From CAZHTS01 sp964535315 (GTDB taxonomy: Bacteria; Chloroflexota; Anaerolineae; Anaerolineales; Anaerolineaceae), in contig CAZHTS010000006.1 in assembly GCA_964535315.1 (NCBI GenBank), positions 32,061 through 96,060 on the forward strand: 64,000 nucleotides of DNA. The letters run 5' to 3'. The notes under the pieces are model-generated. The model saw only the letters and a program-made list of their open reading frames with translations. It had not been told where the DNA came from and searched no databases. The position numbers were made by a program, and so were the translations under genes. This document shows, in pieces, positions 16,563-24,224 of the stretch. How positions within the stretch are numbered: position 1 is the first letter of the stretch; each line of letters opens with the position of its first letter.

Positions 16563-18428
16563 ATGTACGCAAACTTAAAGAAGTTGCTGGTTGTGCTCGT
16601 CCTGGTGACCATTTTGCTGAGCGCCTGCCAGCCTCAGCCGGCCCCGACCACGGCGCCCGAGGCCCCCAAAGCCACGCAGCCGCCTGCGGCCAGTGGGGAT
16701 ACGGCCAAGAAAGAAATTAAAGTTGCGGTGATTGTCAAAGCGGTAACGAGCGACTACTGGAAGGCAGTGGGCGCGGGCGTGGAAGCAGCGATGCAGGCCG
16801 ACCCGACGGTCAAGGCGACCTTCCTGGGCCCGAACGAAGAGACGGACATTGAAGGCCAGATTCGCTTCATCGAGGCGCAGATTGCGGCCAAGGTGGATGC
16901 GCTGGCGGTTGCGCCGTCACAGGCGGACCAGGTGCAGCCGACGCTGCAGAAGGCGGTGGATGCGGGCATCCCGGTCATATTGATCGACACGGACATCTCG
17001 ACCTTCACGGCCAAGTCGGCGTTTGTGGGCACGGACAACAAGCTGGGCGGCAAGCTGGCGGGCGAGTTCATCGCTGCCAAACTGCAAAAGGGCGATAAGG
17101 TAGCCATCATTCGCGGTGCGGCGGGCGACCCGGTGCACAACCTGCGCGAAGAAGGCGCCAAGGAAGCTTTTGCGGCGGCCGGGATCGAAGTGGCGGCCGT
17201 GCAGCCGGCGGACAGCGACCGGGCCAAGGGCCAGAGCGTGGCCGAGAACCTGATGACGACCTACCCGGATCTGAAGGCGATCTACGGCACGAACGACGAG
17301 ATGGCGTTGGGCGCCGCCAATGCGGTCAAGTCGGCGGGCAAGAGCATGGTGATCGTGGGCTTTGACGCCTCGCCGGATGCGTTGAAGGCGATCGAGAGCG
17401 GTCTGTTGAGCGGCAGCATTGCGCAGTTTGCGGGCAAGATCGGCGAACTGGGCACGCTGACGGCGGCCAAGGTGGCGCGGGGCGAGAAAGTGGACGCCTT
17501 CGTCAACACCGGCGTGGAAGTGGTGAGCAAAGATAACCTGAGCAAGTTCCTGCCCGATGCGGCCCCGGCTGCGGCCAAGAAGGAAGTCAAGGTTGCGGTG
17601 GTCGTCAAGGCGGTAACGAGCGACTACTGGAAGGCGGTGGGCGCGGGCGTGGAAGCAGCGATGCAGGCCGACCCGACGGTCAAGGCGACCTTCCTGGGCC
17701 CGAACGAAGAGACGGACATTGAAGGCCAGATTCGCTTCATCGAGGCGCAGATTGCGGCCAAGGTGGATGCGCTGGCGGTTGCGCCGTCACAGGCGGACCA
17801 GGTGCAGCCGACGCTGCAGAAGGCGGTGGATGCGGGCATCCCGGTCATATTGATCGACACGGACATCTCGACCTTCACGGCCAAGTCGGCGTTTGTGGGC
17901 ACGGACAACAAGCTGGGCGGCAAGCTGGCGGGCGAGTTCATCGCTGCCAAACTGCAAAAGGGCGATAAGGTAGCCATCATTCGCGGTGCGGCGGGCGACC
18001 CGGTGCACAACCTGCGCGAAGAAGGCGCCAAGGAAGCTTTTGCGGCGGCCGGGATCGAAGTGGCGGCCGTGCAGCCGGCGGACAGCGACCGGGCCAAGGG
18101 CCAGAGCGTGGCCGAGAACCTGATGACGACCTACCCGGATCTGAAGGCGATCTACGGCACGAACGACGAGATGGCGTTGGGCGCCGCCAATGCGGTCAAG
18201 TCGGCGGGCAAGAGCATGGTGATCGTGGGCTTTGACGCCTCGCCGGATGCGTTGAAGGCGATCGAGAGCGGTCTGTTGAGCGGCAGCATTGCGCAGTTTG
18301 CGGGCAAGATCGGCGAACTGGGCACGCTGACGGCGGCCAAGGTGGCGCGGGGCGAGAAAGTGGACGCCTTCGTCAATACCGGTGTGGAAGTGGTGAGCAA
18401 AGACAACCTGAGCAAGTTCTTGAAGTAG
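16563..18428 (+). CDS. Sugar-binding lipoprotein with two near-identical tandem binding domains
   Basis: The product has 621 residues. A signal peptide with lipobox LLSAC (lipidated Cys22) and a Pro/Ala/Thr linker is followed by two copies of a type 1 periplasmic-binding domain (about 55-340 and 345-621). Each begins with KVAV(I/V)VKAVTSDYWK. The family norm is one domain of about 300 residues. The two copies share 740 identical DNA bases at a period of 870 bases (290 codons), with synonymous differences only towards the ends. AGGAGG lies at 16551-16556, 7 bases before ATG. It is expected to deliver inositol to the adjacent ABC channel, possibly with two ligand sites per chain. Confidence 0.88.
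   Translation: MYANLKKLLVVLVLVTILLSACQPQPAPTTAPEAPKATQPPAASGDTAKKEIKVAVIVKAVTSDYWKAVGAGVEAAMQADPTVKATFLGPNEETDIEGQIRFIEAQIAAKVDALAVAPSQADQVQPTLQKAVDAGIPVILIDTDISTFTAKSAFVGTDNKLGGKLAGEFIAAKLQKGDKVAIIRGAAGDPVHNLREEGAKEAFAAAGIEVAAVQPADSDRAKGQSVAENLMTTYPDLKAIYGTNDEMALGAANAVKSAGKSMVIVGFDASPDALKAIESGLLSGSIAQFAGKIGELGTLTAAKVARGEKVDAFVNTGVEVVSKDNLSKFLPDAAPAAAKKEVKVAVVVKAVTSDYWKAVGAGVEAAMQADPTVKATFLGPNEETDIEGQIRFIEAQIAAKVDALAVAPSQADQVQPTLQKAVDAGIPVILIDTDISTFTAKSAFVGTDNKLGGKLAGEFIAAKLQKGDKVAIIRGAAGDPVHNLREEGAKEAFAAAGIEVAAVQPADSDRAKGQSVAENLMTTYPDLKAIYGTNDEMALGAANAVKSAGKSMVIVGFDASPDALKAIESGLLSGSIAQFAGKIGELGTLTAAKVARGEKVDAFVNTGVEVVSKDNLSKFLK
16767..17506 (+). repeat. 740-bp intragenic direct repeat, copy A
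   Basis: Every base of this block reappears 870 bases downstream at 17637-18376. The first flanking differences are at 16766 (A versus G) and 17507 (C versus T), after which scattered synonymous changes appear. Confidence 0.95.
17637..18376 (+). repeat. 740-bp intragenic direct repeat, copy B
   Basis: This is the exact partner of 16767-17506. Both copies lie in the same reading frame of one open gene, joined by a short linker containing PDAAPAAAKKE. Confidence 0.95.
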
Positions 18429-18441
18429 TGAAAAGGGAAAG

Positions 18442-18478
18442 ATCCTGTGGGGGGCGGAAAGAGCGCCCTCCACAGGAT
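18442..18478 (+). terminator. Strong hairpin after the binding-protein gene
   Basis: A 15-bp stem (18442-18456 with 18464-18478, one G-U pair) has a 7-base loop. It begins 13 bases past the stop and has no U tract. Its last base is the first base of the next promoter's -35. It could stabilise the upstream mRNA 3' end or give partial termination. Confidence 0.6.
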
Positions 18479-18506
18479 TGACCCGCAGCAGCGTCCATGA
18501 TAGAAT
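18478..18506 (+). promoter_or_regulatory. Promoter of the transaldolase-iolA-iolE-iolG unit
   Basis: TTGACC (18478-18483) and TAGAAT (18501-18506) are 17 bases apart. The predicted start falls at the edge of a perfect LacI-type operator, with a second operator 63 bases further on. Confidence 0.85.
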
Positions 18507-18511
18507 GAATT

Positions 18512-18525
18512 TGCACACGTGTGCA
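18512..18525 (+). promoter_or_regulatory. Inositol-regulator operator 3
   Basis: A perfect TGCACACGTGTGCA palindrome begins 6 bases after the -10, covering the transcription start. Its centre is 63 bases, six helical turns, from the centre of operator 4. Confidence 0.88.
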
Positions 18526-18574
18526 GACCGCGACCGGTTCCAGCCCGAAGTGGCGGCTTTTTTTAGCAAATCTT

Positions 18575-18588
18575 TGCACACGTGTGCA
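18575..18588 (+). promoter_or_regulatory. Inositol-regulator operator 4
   Basis: A second perfect TGCACACGTGTGCA palindrome lies in the 5' leader, 34 bases before the transaldolase ATG. It is on the same helical face as operator 3, suitable for cooperative binding or looping by a LacI-family dimer or tetramer. Confidence 0.88.
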
Positions 18589-18622
18589 GCTCAATCGAAT
18601 TCGATCTGTGAGGTAATGGCTT

Positions 18623-19711
18623 ATGAATGGCAATCCGTATAAAAGCCCGCTCCACCAGACGGTGACGACTACAGCCACCGACTATTGGAATGACTCCTGC
18701 GCCGTGGAAGAATTGCAATACGCAATCGAGAACGGCGCGGTGGGGGCGACCACCAACCCGACGATCGTGCTCAATGTGCTCAAGAAGGAAATGGCGCACT
18801 GGCGCGGCCGTATTCGCCAGATTTGCGACGAGAACCCCGCCTGGAGCGAAGATCAGATCACCTGGAAGCTGATCGAAGAGATGGCGGTGCGCGGCGCAGA
18901 GCAACTCTATCCGGTGTTCGAACGCGAGGGCGGGTTGAAGGGGCGTCTGTCGATCCAGACCAACCCGGCGTTTTATCGCAACGCCGAGGCAATCTGCCAG
19001 CAGGCGGTGCATTTTGACGGCCTGGCGCCCAACATGCAGGTTAAGATCCCGGTGACGCGGGCGGGGGTTGCGGCCATTGAAGAAGCCACCTATCGGGGCG
19101 TCAACATCAACGCCACGGTCAGTTTTTCGGTGCCACAGGCGCTGGCGGTAGCCGAGGCGGTGGAGCGCGGTCTACAGCGGCGCAGCGCCGAGGGCAAAGC
19201 GGTGGCGAATATGCGTCCGGTCTGTACGATCATGATCGGGCGCCTGGACGACTGGCTGCACGTGTTGGAGAAGCGCGATGGGATTGTGGTGGCGCCCGGT
19301 TATTGCGATTGGGCCGGCATTGCCTGTTTCAAGCGGGCCTGCGCAATCTTTGCCCAGCGCGGTTATCGCACCCGCCCGCTGGCGGCGGCTTACCGTCACC
19401 ATTTGCACTGGTCGGAGCTGATTGGCGGGGATGTGGTGCTGACGATTCCTTACGAGTGGCAGAAGCTGTTCAACGCCTCGGATGTGGAGGTGAAGGAACG
19501 GTTTGCCGATCCGGCGCCGGCGCCGGTTGTGGATACGCTGTACGCTAAGTTTGCCGATTTCCGGCGGGCCTACGAGCCAGACGGGATGACGGCGGAGGAA
19601 TTCGATCAATTCGGGCCGACGGTGCGCACGCTGCGCTCGTTTATCGGCGCATATCACGACCTGGTGGCGGTGGTGCGGGACGTGATGCTGCCCAACCCGG
19701 ACGTCAGGTAA
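18623..19711 (+). CDS. Transaldolase-family enzyme of the inositol locus
   Basis: The 362-residue class I Schiff-base aldolase fold shows signature 1 GATTNPTIV (residues 41-49), signature 2 QVKIPVTRAG with the Schiff-base Lys141, Asp20 at the usual catalytic position, and GRLDDW (Arg207) matching the phosphate-binding FVGRILDW of TalB. It is about 45 residues longer than E. coli TalB, with insertions near 60-95 and at the C-terminus. It heads an operator-controlled unit with iolA, iolE-like and iolG. Transaldolases move dihydroxyacetone from a ketose to an aldose phosphate. Inference: it acts on DKG, replacing IolC plus IolJ. An ordinary pentose-phosphate role is possible but would not explain the location. 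Confidence 0.85.
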   Translation: MNGNPYKSPLHQTVTTTATDYWNDSCAVEELQYAIENGAVGATTNPTIVLNVLKKEMAHWRGRIRQICDENPAWSEDQITWKLIEEMAVRGAEQLYPVFEREGGLKGRLSIQTNPAFYRNAEAICQQAVHFDGLAPNMQVKIPVTRAGVAAIEEATYRGVNINATVSFSVPQALAVAEAVERGLQRRSAEGKAVANMRPVCTIMIGRLDDWLHVLEKRDGIVVAPGYCDWAGIACFKRACAIFAQRGYRTRPLAAAYRHHLHWSELIGGDVVLTIPYEWQKLFNASDVEVKERFADPAPAPVVDTLYAKFADFRRAYEPDGMTAEEFDQFGPTVRTLRSFIGAYHDLVAVVRDVMLPNPDVR

Positions 19712-19726
19712 ACGCGGGAGGTGGTC

Positions 19727-21205
19727 ATGGTGGACGCAATCAAGTTGTTGAATTACATTGATGGCAGCTGGCAAACGGCGGCGGCGGCGCAGACGTTGGA
19801 TGTGCACAACCCGGCGACGGCCGAATTGCTGGCGCAGACGCCGCTATCGCCGGCGGGTGTGGTTGCCGAGGCGGCCCAGGCCGCCGCCGCGGCCTTTGTT
19901 GAATGGCGGCGTGTGCCGGCCCCGACGCGCATCCAGTATCTGTTTAAGCTCAAGCAACTGTTGGAAGAGCATTTCGACGACCTGGCGCGCACGATTACGA
20001 TGGAAAACGGCAAGACGTTGGACGATGCCCGCGGCGAGATGCGCCGGGCGGTGGAAAACGTCGAGGTGGCGTGCGGCATTCCGATGATGATGCTGGGCGA
20101 TTTCTCGGAGGACATCGCTCGCGGCGTGGATGAATACATGATCCGCCAGCCGGTGGGTGTGGCGGCGATCATCTGCCCGTTCAATTTCCCGGGCATGATC
20201 CCGTTCTGGTATCTGCCGTATGCGCTGGCCTGCGGCAACACGGTGATCGTCAAGCCTTCCGAGCGCACCCCGATTACGATGCAAAAGGTTTTCCGCTTGT
20301 TGGAACAGGTTGGTTTCCCCAAAGGGGTGGTCAATCTGGTCAACGGCGGGGCGGAAACGGTCAATGCGTTGTTGGATCATCCCATCGTCCAGGCGGTGAC
20401 GTTTGTCGGTTCGACGGCGGTGGCGCGGCATGTATATAGCCGGGCATCGGCCAACGGCAAGCGGGTGCAGGCGCAGGGCGGCGCCAAGAACCCGGTTATC
20501 ATCTTGCCGGACGCCGATGTGAGCATGACCACGGCCATCCTGAGCGACAGCGCCTTCGGCAACGCCGGCCAGCGCTGTCTGGCGGCGTCGCTGGCGGTGA
20601 TGGTGGGCGAGGCGGAACGGGTCTTTATCCCGGCGCTGGCCGAGGCGGCCGCCACGCGGGTGGTCGGCTACGGGCTGAACGAGGGCGTGCAGATGGGGCC
20701 GGTGATCACCCCGCAGAGCAAGGCGCGCATCGAAGGGCTGATCCAGAAGGGCGTGGAGGAAGGGGCCGAGGTGGTGGTCGATGGGCGTGGGGCAGTGGTG
20801 AAGGGCTACGAACAGGGTAACTTCTTGCGCCCGACCTTGTTGTGCGGCCTGCCGCCGGGCGGGACGATTGCCACCACCGAGATCTTTGGGCCGGTGCTGG
20901 GGGTGATGCGGGTCGAAACGGTGGACGAGGCGATTGCGCTGGTCAACGGCGGTGAATACGGCAACATGGCGTGTGTCTTCACCGGCAGCGGGGCGGCGGC
21001 GCGGCGTTTCCGCTACGAAGCGCAGGCCGGCAACATCGGCATTAATATCGGCGTGGCGGCGCCGATGGCCTTTTTCCCGTTCAGCGGCTGGAAGAACAGC
21101 TTCTTTGGTACGCTGCATGCCCAGGGCGCGCACGCCGTGGAATTCTTTACGCAGACCAAAGTGGTCGTTGAGCGCTGGCTCAACGAGTGGAACCGTAAAT
21201 TTTAA
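19727..21205 (+). CDS. iolA: CoA-acylating malonate/methylmalonate-semialdehyde dehydrogenase
   Basis: The 492-residue ALDH-superfamily enzyme oxidises malonic semialdehyde with NAD+ and CoA to acetyl-CoA and CO2. Visible are CPFNFPGMIPFWYLPYAL (the MMSDH active-site loop), the glycine motif FVGSTAVARHVY, and the catalytic Cys in GNAGQRCLAAS. Length is typical of MmsA/IolA. ATG 19727 is used because GGGAGG (19716-19721) precedes it; the GTG at 19721 overlaps that site. It begins 15 bases after the transaldolase stop and consumes the C3 acid half released from DKG, the last step of the pathway. Confidence 0.94.
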   Translation: MVDAIKLLNYIDGSWQTAAAAQTLDVHNPATAELLAQTPLSPAGVVAEAAQAAAAAFVEWRRVPAPTRIQYLFKLKQLLEEHFDDLARTITMENGKTLDDARGEMRRAVENVEVACGIPMMMLGDFSEDIARGVDEYMIRQPVGVAAIICPFNFPGMIPFWYLPYALACGNTVIVKPSERTPITMQKVFRLLEQVGFPKGVVNLVNGGAETVNALLDHPIVQAVTFVGSTAVARHVYSRASANGKRVQAQGGAKNPVIILPDADVSMTTAILSDSAFGNAGQRCLAASLAVMVGEAERVFIPALAEAAATRVVGYGLNEGVQMGPVITPQSKARIEGLIQKGVEEGAEVVVDGRGAVVKGYEQGNFLRPTLLCGLPPGGTIATTEIFGPVLGVMRVETVDEAIALVNGGEYGNMACVFTGSGAAARRFRYEAQAGNIGINIGVAAPMAFFPFSGWKNSFFGTLHAQGAHAVEFFTQTKVVVERWLNEWNRKF

Positions 21206-21220
21206 TCAGGAGAGACGGAC

Positions 21221-22120
21221 ATGATCAAAGTCGGCAATGCTCCTTGTTCGTGGGGGGTGCTGGAGTTCGACCTGGAAGGTAAGGCAGCCGGGTACGTCCA
21301 GGTGTTGGATGAGATGAAAGCAAGCGGCTATGTGGGCACCGAACTGGGCGACTGGGGTTTCATGCCCACCGACCCGACCGGGCTGCGCTCTGAACTGGAC
21401 GGGCGCGGGTTGACCCTGTTGGGCGCTTTCGTGCCGGTGTTGTTGAAAGATCGCAGCGCACACCAGCCCGGCATCGAGGCGGCGGTGCGTACGGCGCGGC
21501 TGCTGGCGGGCGCCCAACCCGAAACGCCGTTTATCGTCCTGGCGGACGACAACGGCAAGGATGCGGTACGCACCCGCCATGCCGGGCGTGTCCAGCCCGG
21601 TATGGGCATGAGCCCGGCCGAATGGCAGGCGGCGGCCGAGGGCGTAGAGCGGGTGGCCGAGGCCGTGTACGCCGAGACCGGGCTGCGCACCGTGTTTCAC
21701 CATCACTGCGCCGGGTTTGTGGAGACGCCGGAGGAGATCGATACGCTGCTGGCGATGACCGACCCGCAGCGGGTGGGGCTGTGTTTTGACACCGGGCATT
21801 ATCGTTTTGGCGGCGGTGATGTGTTGGCGGGGCTGCGCAAGCATTACGAGCGCATCTGGCACGTACACTTTAAGGACTGCCAGCCGGCTGTGGCGCAGCA
21901 GGCGCGGCTCGAGGGCTGGGATTATTTTGAGGCGGTGCGCAACGGCATTTTCTGCGAGTTGGGTAAAGGCGAGGTGCCGTTCCTGGCGGTCCAGCAGGAA
22001 CTGCTACAGCGCGGTTATGAGGGCTGGATCGTGGTCGAACAGGATGTGTTGCCGGGGATGGGTTCGCCCAAACAGTCGGCGCAGCGCAACCGGGACTATT
22101 TAAAGAGCATCGGTTTATAA
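21221..22120 (+). CDS. iolE: TIM-barrel inosose dehydratase/isomerase (IolE/MocC-like)
   Basis: The 299-residue protein is of the AP-endonuclease 2 / xylose-isomerase-like TIM-barrel family. Its opening KVGNAPCSWGVLEF and ELGDWGFMPTDP are characteristic of the IolE/MocC group. Likely metal ligands are in FHHHCAGFVE, LCFDTGHY, WHVHFKDC and IVVEQD. IolE removes water from 2-keto-myo-inositol to give trihydroxycyclohexane-dione, the substrate of IolD. It could also be an IolI-type isomerase. The IolE step is otherwise missing from the locus, which favours dehydratase. It is 15 bases after iolA and 11 before iolG. Confidence 0.8.
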   Translation: MIKVGNAPCSWGVLEFDLEGKAAGYVQVLDEMKASGYVGTELGDWGFMPTDPTGLRSELDGRGLTLLGAFVPVLLKDRSAHQPGIEAAVRTARLLAGAQPETPFIVLADDNGKDAVRTRHAGRVQPGMGMSPAEWQAAAEGVERVAEAVYAETGLRTVFHHHCAGFVETPEEIDTLLAMTDPQRVGLCFDTGHYRFGGGDVLAGLRKHYERIWHVHFKDCQPAVAQQARLEGWDYFEAVRNGIFCELGKGEVPFLAVQQELLQRGYEGWIVVEQDVLPGMGSPKQSAQRNRDYLKSIGL

Positions 22121-22131
22121 GGAAAGGGGTA

Positions 22132-23154
22132 ATGATGAGCGAGCAAATTTTACGATTTGGGGTGATCGGCGCCGGACGCATCGGTAAGATCCACGCCGAA
22201 AACCTGGCGACGCGCATTTACGGCGCGACCGTGGTGGGCATTGCCGACCCGGCGATCGAGGCGGCGCGCCAGACGGCGCAGCGTTTGCACGTGGCGAAGG
22301 CGACGGCCGATTACCGCGATCTGCTGGCGGATCCGGCGGTGGATGCGGTGGCGATTTGTTCCTCGACCGATACACATGCGCGCATGATCGTCGAGGCCGC
22401 GCAGGCGGGTAAGCAGATTTTCTGTGAGAAGCCAATCGCCTATGACCTGGCGCGGATCGACGAGGCGCTGGCGGCGGTGGATAAGGCCGGGGTAAAGCTG
22501 CAAATCGGCTTCAACCGGCGTTTCGACCCGAATTTCCGCAAGGTGCGCGAGATGGTGGCCGCGGGTAAAGTGGGCGAAGTGCATATCGTGCGCATCACCA
22601 GCCGCGACCCGGCGCCGCCTCCGATTGAGTACGTCAAGGTATCGGGCGGGATGTTCTTCGATATGACCATCCACGATTTCGACATGGCGCGTTACCTGAC
22701 CGGCTCCGAAGTGGAGGAGGTGTACGTGGCGGGCGGCGTGCGGGTGGACGAACGCATCGGCGCCGCCGGCGACCTGGATACGGCGGTGGTGACGCTGCGT
22801 TTTGCCAACGGCGCCATTGGGACGATTGACAACAGCCGCAAGGCGGTGTATGGCTACGACCAGCGGGCCGAGGTGTTTGGTTCGGGGGGGATGGTGGCGA
22901 CGCAAAACGTGACCGCCGAGACGCACAGCTACAGCGACGGCGAGGGGGTGCACACCTCAAAACCGTTATACTTTTTCCTGGAGCGGTACTGTGAATCGTT
23001 TGTGGCCGAATTGCGCGATTTTGTCGATTGTGTGCGGAGCGGTAAGGAGCCGCCGGTCAGCGGCATGGATGGACGCATCCCGGTGGTGATTGCGATGGCA
23101 GCGACGCGCTCGTATCGCGAACAGCGGCCGGTAAAACTGAGCGAAATTCAGTAA
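22132..23154 (+). CDS. iolG: Inositol 2-dehydrogenase (Gfo/Idh/MocA family)
   Basis: The 340-residue NAD-dependent oxidoreductase catalyses the first pathway step, myo-inositol to 2-keto-myo-inositol. It has the Rossmann motif GVIGAGRIGKIHAEN at the N-terminus, the family EKP motif in FCEKPIAYD (about residue 97), and a catalytic Asp-His pair in GGMFFDMTIHDFDMARYL. Two ATGs (22132 and 22135) follow GGAAAGGGG (22121-22129); either may serve. It is the last gene of the unit and is followed by a strong terminator. Another cyclitol or sugar as substrate cannot be excluded from sequence alone. Confidence 0.92.
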   Translation: MMSEQILRFGVIGAGRIGKIHAENLATRIYGATVVGIADPAIEAARQTAQRLHVAKATADYRDLLADPAVDAVAICSSTDTHARMIVEAAQAGKQIFCEKPIAYDLARIDEALAAVDKAGVKLQIGFNRRFDPNFRKVREMVAAGKVGEVHIVRITSRDPAPPPIEYVKVSGGMFFDMTIHDFDMARYLTGSEVEEVYVAGGVRVDERIGAAGDLDTAVVTLRFANGAIGTIDNSRKAVYGYDQRAEVFGSGGMVATQNVTAETHSYSDGEGVHTSKPLYFFLERYCESFVAELRDFVDCVRSGKEPPVSGMDGRIPVVIAMAATRSYREQRPVKLSEIQ

Positions 23155-23230
23155 CGGGACGCGAAGCGAAAGGCGGGGCGCATTGCCTGAACGAGCACCG
23201 GCAAGGCGCGGGGAAGTTCGTTGCTTTAAA

Positions 23231-23270
23231 TTCACAGGGGCTGCCTGACAGGTCAGGCAGCCCCTGTGAA
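23231..23270 (+). terminator. Bidirectional hairpin terminator between iolG and the envelope operon
   Basis: A perfect 19-bp inverted repeat (23231-23249 with 23252-23270) lies between convergent genes. On the minus strand it runs into GAATTTAAAG, on the plus strand into GAATGAAG, so U tracts are short. The stem strength and position make it the natural end of both transcripts. Confidence 0.75.
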
Positions 23271-23293
23271 TGAAGACATCTCTTGCCGGGGGA

Positions 23294-24145
23294 TTAACGG
23301 CTGATCAACTCGAGGTTACCGAGGCCCATATCGACCTCGATTTCGATTTTGTGCCCTGTGCCGAGCGAGGTGTAGACGTTATCCTCGACATTCCAGGTGC
23401 CGGTGAGCGCGACGTTCTTGAGCCCGCCGGTGAGGTCGACGACGGCCAGGGTGTCTTTGGGGACGATGATTTTGACGTTGCTGACGCCGCCATTGATTTT
23501 CACCGTAAGGTCGCGCTGCAGCGGGCCGGAAAAATCGAGGGTGTAGTTGCCGGCGCCGCAGTTGAAGTTGATCTCGGCGGCGTTGGCGTATCCCAGGCCG
23601 CTGAGTTCGACCTGTGAAGCGCCGGTCTTGTAGGTCAGTTCTTGCATCTCGGCCGGGTTGGCTTCGCTGAAGACCAGTTTGGCCTGGCTGGCGCCGTCGT
23701 TGACCTCCAGGTTGGTGAGGGGGATGCCGCTCAGGTCGACGGTGCCTTTGTATGCGCCGGCATGCAGCGACAGATCGAGCGGGATCTTCTTGCCCAGTTT
23801 GAGGTTCCATTCGTTAATCAGATCCTGGCCGGGAACGCCGAGGGATTTATTGGGTTCCTGGTCGATCTGAATGCTATCGTCGTCGCGCGCCAGAGTGGGC
23901 TTCCAGGCGCTGACGTTGTAGCGGATTTCGCCGCTGACCAGCCCCTCGGCGCCGGGGGTGATGTTGAGGTCACCGGCGCCCATGTTGATACTCATTTCGA
24001 ACGATTTGCCATCTTCAGGGTCGCGCTCATTTACGCTGAGCGTTTCGGTCGGGCCGGTGGTAACAGTCGGTAAATTGACGGTAAACGAGCACGCCAGCGA
24101 TGTGAGCACAAGGATTGCGATCAGGGTGAGGGCTCGGATATTCAT
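23294..24145 (-). CDS. Envelope lipoprotein with beta-strand repeat (DUF4097/toast-rack-like)
   Basis: The 283-residue protein has a signal peptide with lipobox LTSLAC (Cys20) and a short linker. It then carries a long series of short strands of the type DLNITPGAEGL, AKLVFSEA, VELSGLGY, YTLDFSG and VKINGGVSNVKIIVP. This pattern matches the LiaF/DUF4097 adhesin-like beta solenoid. It would be anchored to the outer face of the membrane. ATG 24145 is chosen because GGAG lies 9 bases before it. It is the last gene of the ECF-sigma operon and separated by 79 bases with a hairpin. Function is unknown; envelope sensing or damping is inferred from the operon. Confidence 0.65.
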   Translation of the reverse strand: MNIRALTLIAILVLTSLACSFTVNLPTVTTGPTETLSVNERDPEDGKSFEMSINMGAGDLNITPGAEGLVSGEIRYNVSAWKPTLARDDDSIQIDQEPNKSLGVPGQDLINEWNLKLGKKIPLDLSLHAGAYKGTVDLSGIPLTNLEVNDGASQAKLVFSEANPAEMQELTYKTGASQVELSGLGYANAAEINFNCGAGNYTLDFSGPLQRDLTVKINGGVSNVKIIVPKDTLAVVDLTGGLKNVALTGTWNVEDNVYTSLGTGHKIEIEVDMGLGNLELISR

Positions 24146-24180
24146 ACAATAATTCTCCATTTTCCTGGTACCGGGTGCAT

Positions 24181-24206
24181 AGAGACGCCCCGGTGGGAGC
24201 GTCTCT
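24181..24206 (-). terminator. Intercistronic hairpin in the envelope operon
   Basis: An 8-bp stem (24181-24188 with 24199-24206) with extra inner C/G pairs lies in the 79-base gap between the bactofilin-like gene and the lipoprotein gene. It has no T tract, so it is more likely a processing or attenuation element than a terminator. Confidence 0.35.
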
Positions 24207-24224
24207 GGCAAAACCCCGATAATT

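Noticed and set aside
16563..18428. Tandem duplication as assembly artefact
   Set aside because: Considered seriously, since 740 bases are identical. The copies differ at both ends by several substitutions and are joined in frame by a unique linker, which favours a real duplication. Long-read confirmation is still advised in the finding.
24181..24206. Riboswitch-like structure in the envelope operon gap
   Set aside because: Only a single simple hairpin in 79 bases; too short for a known riboswitch class.
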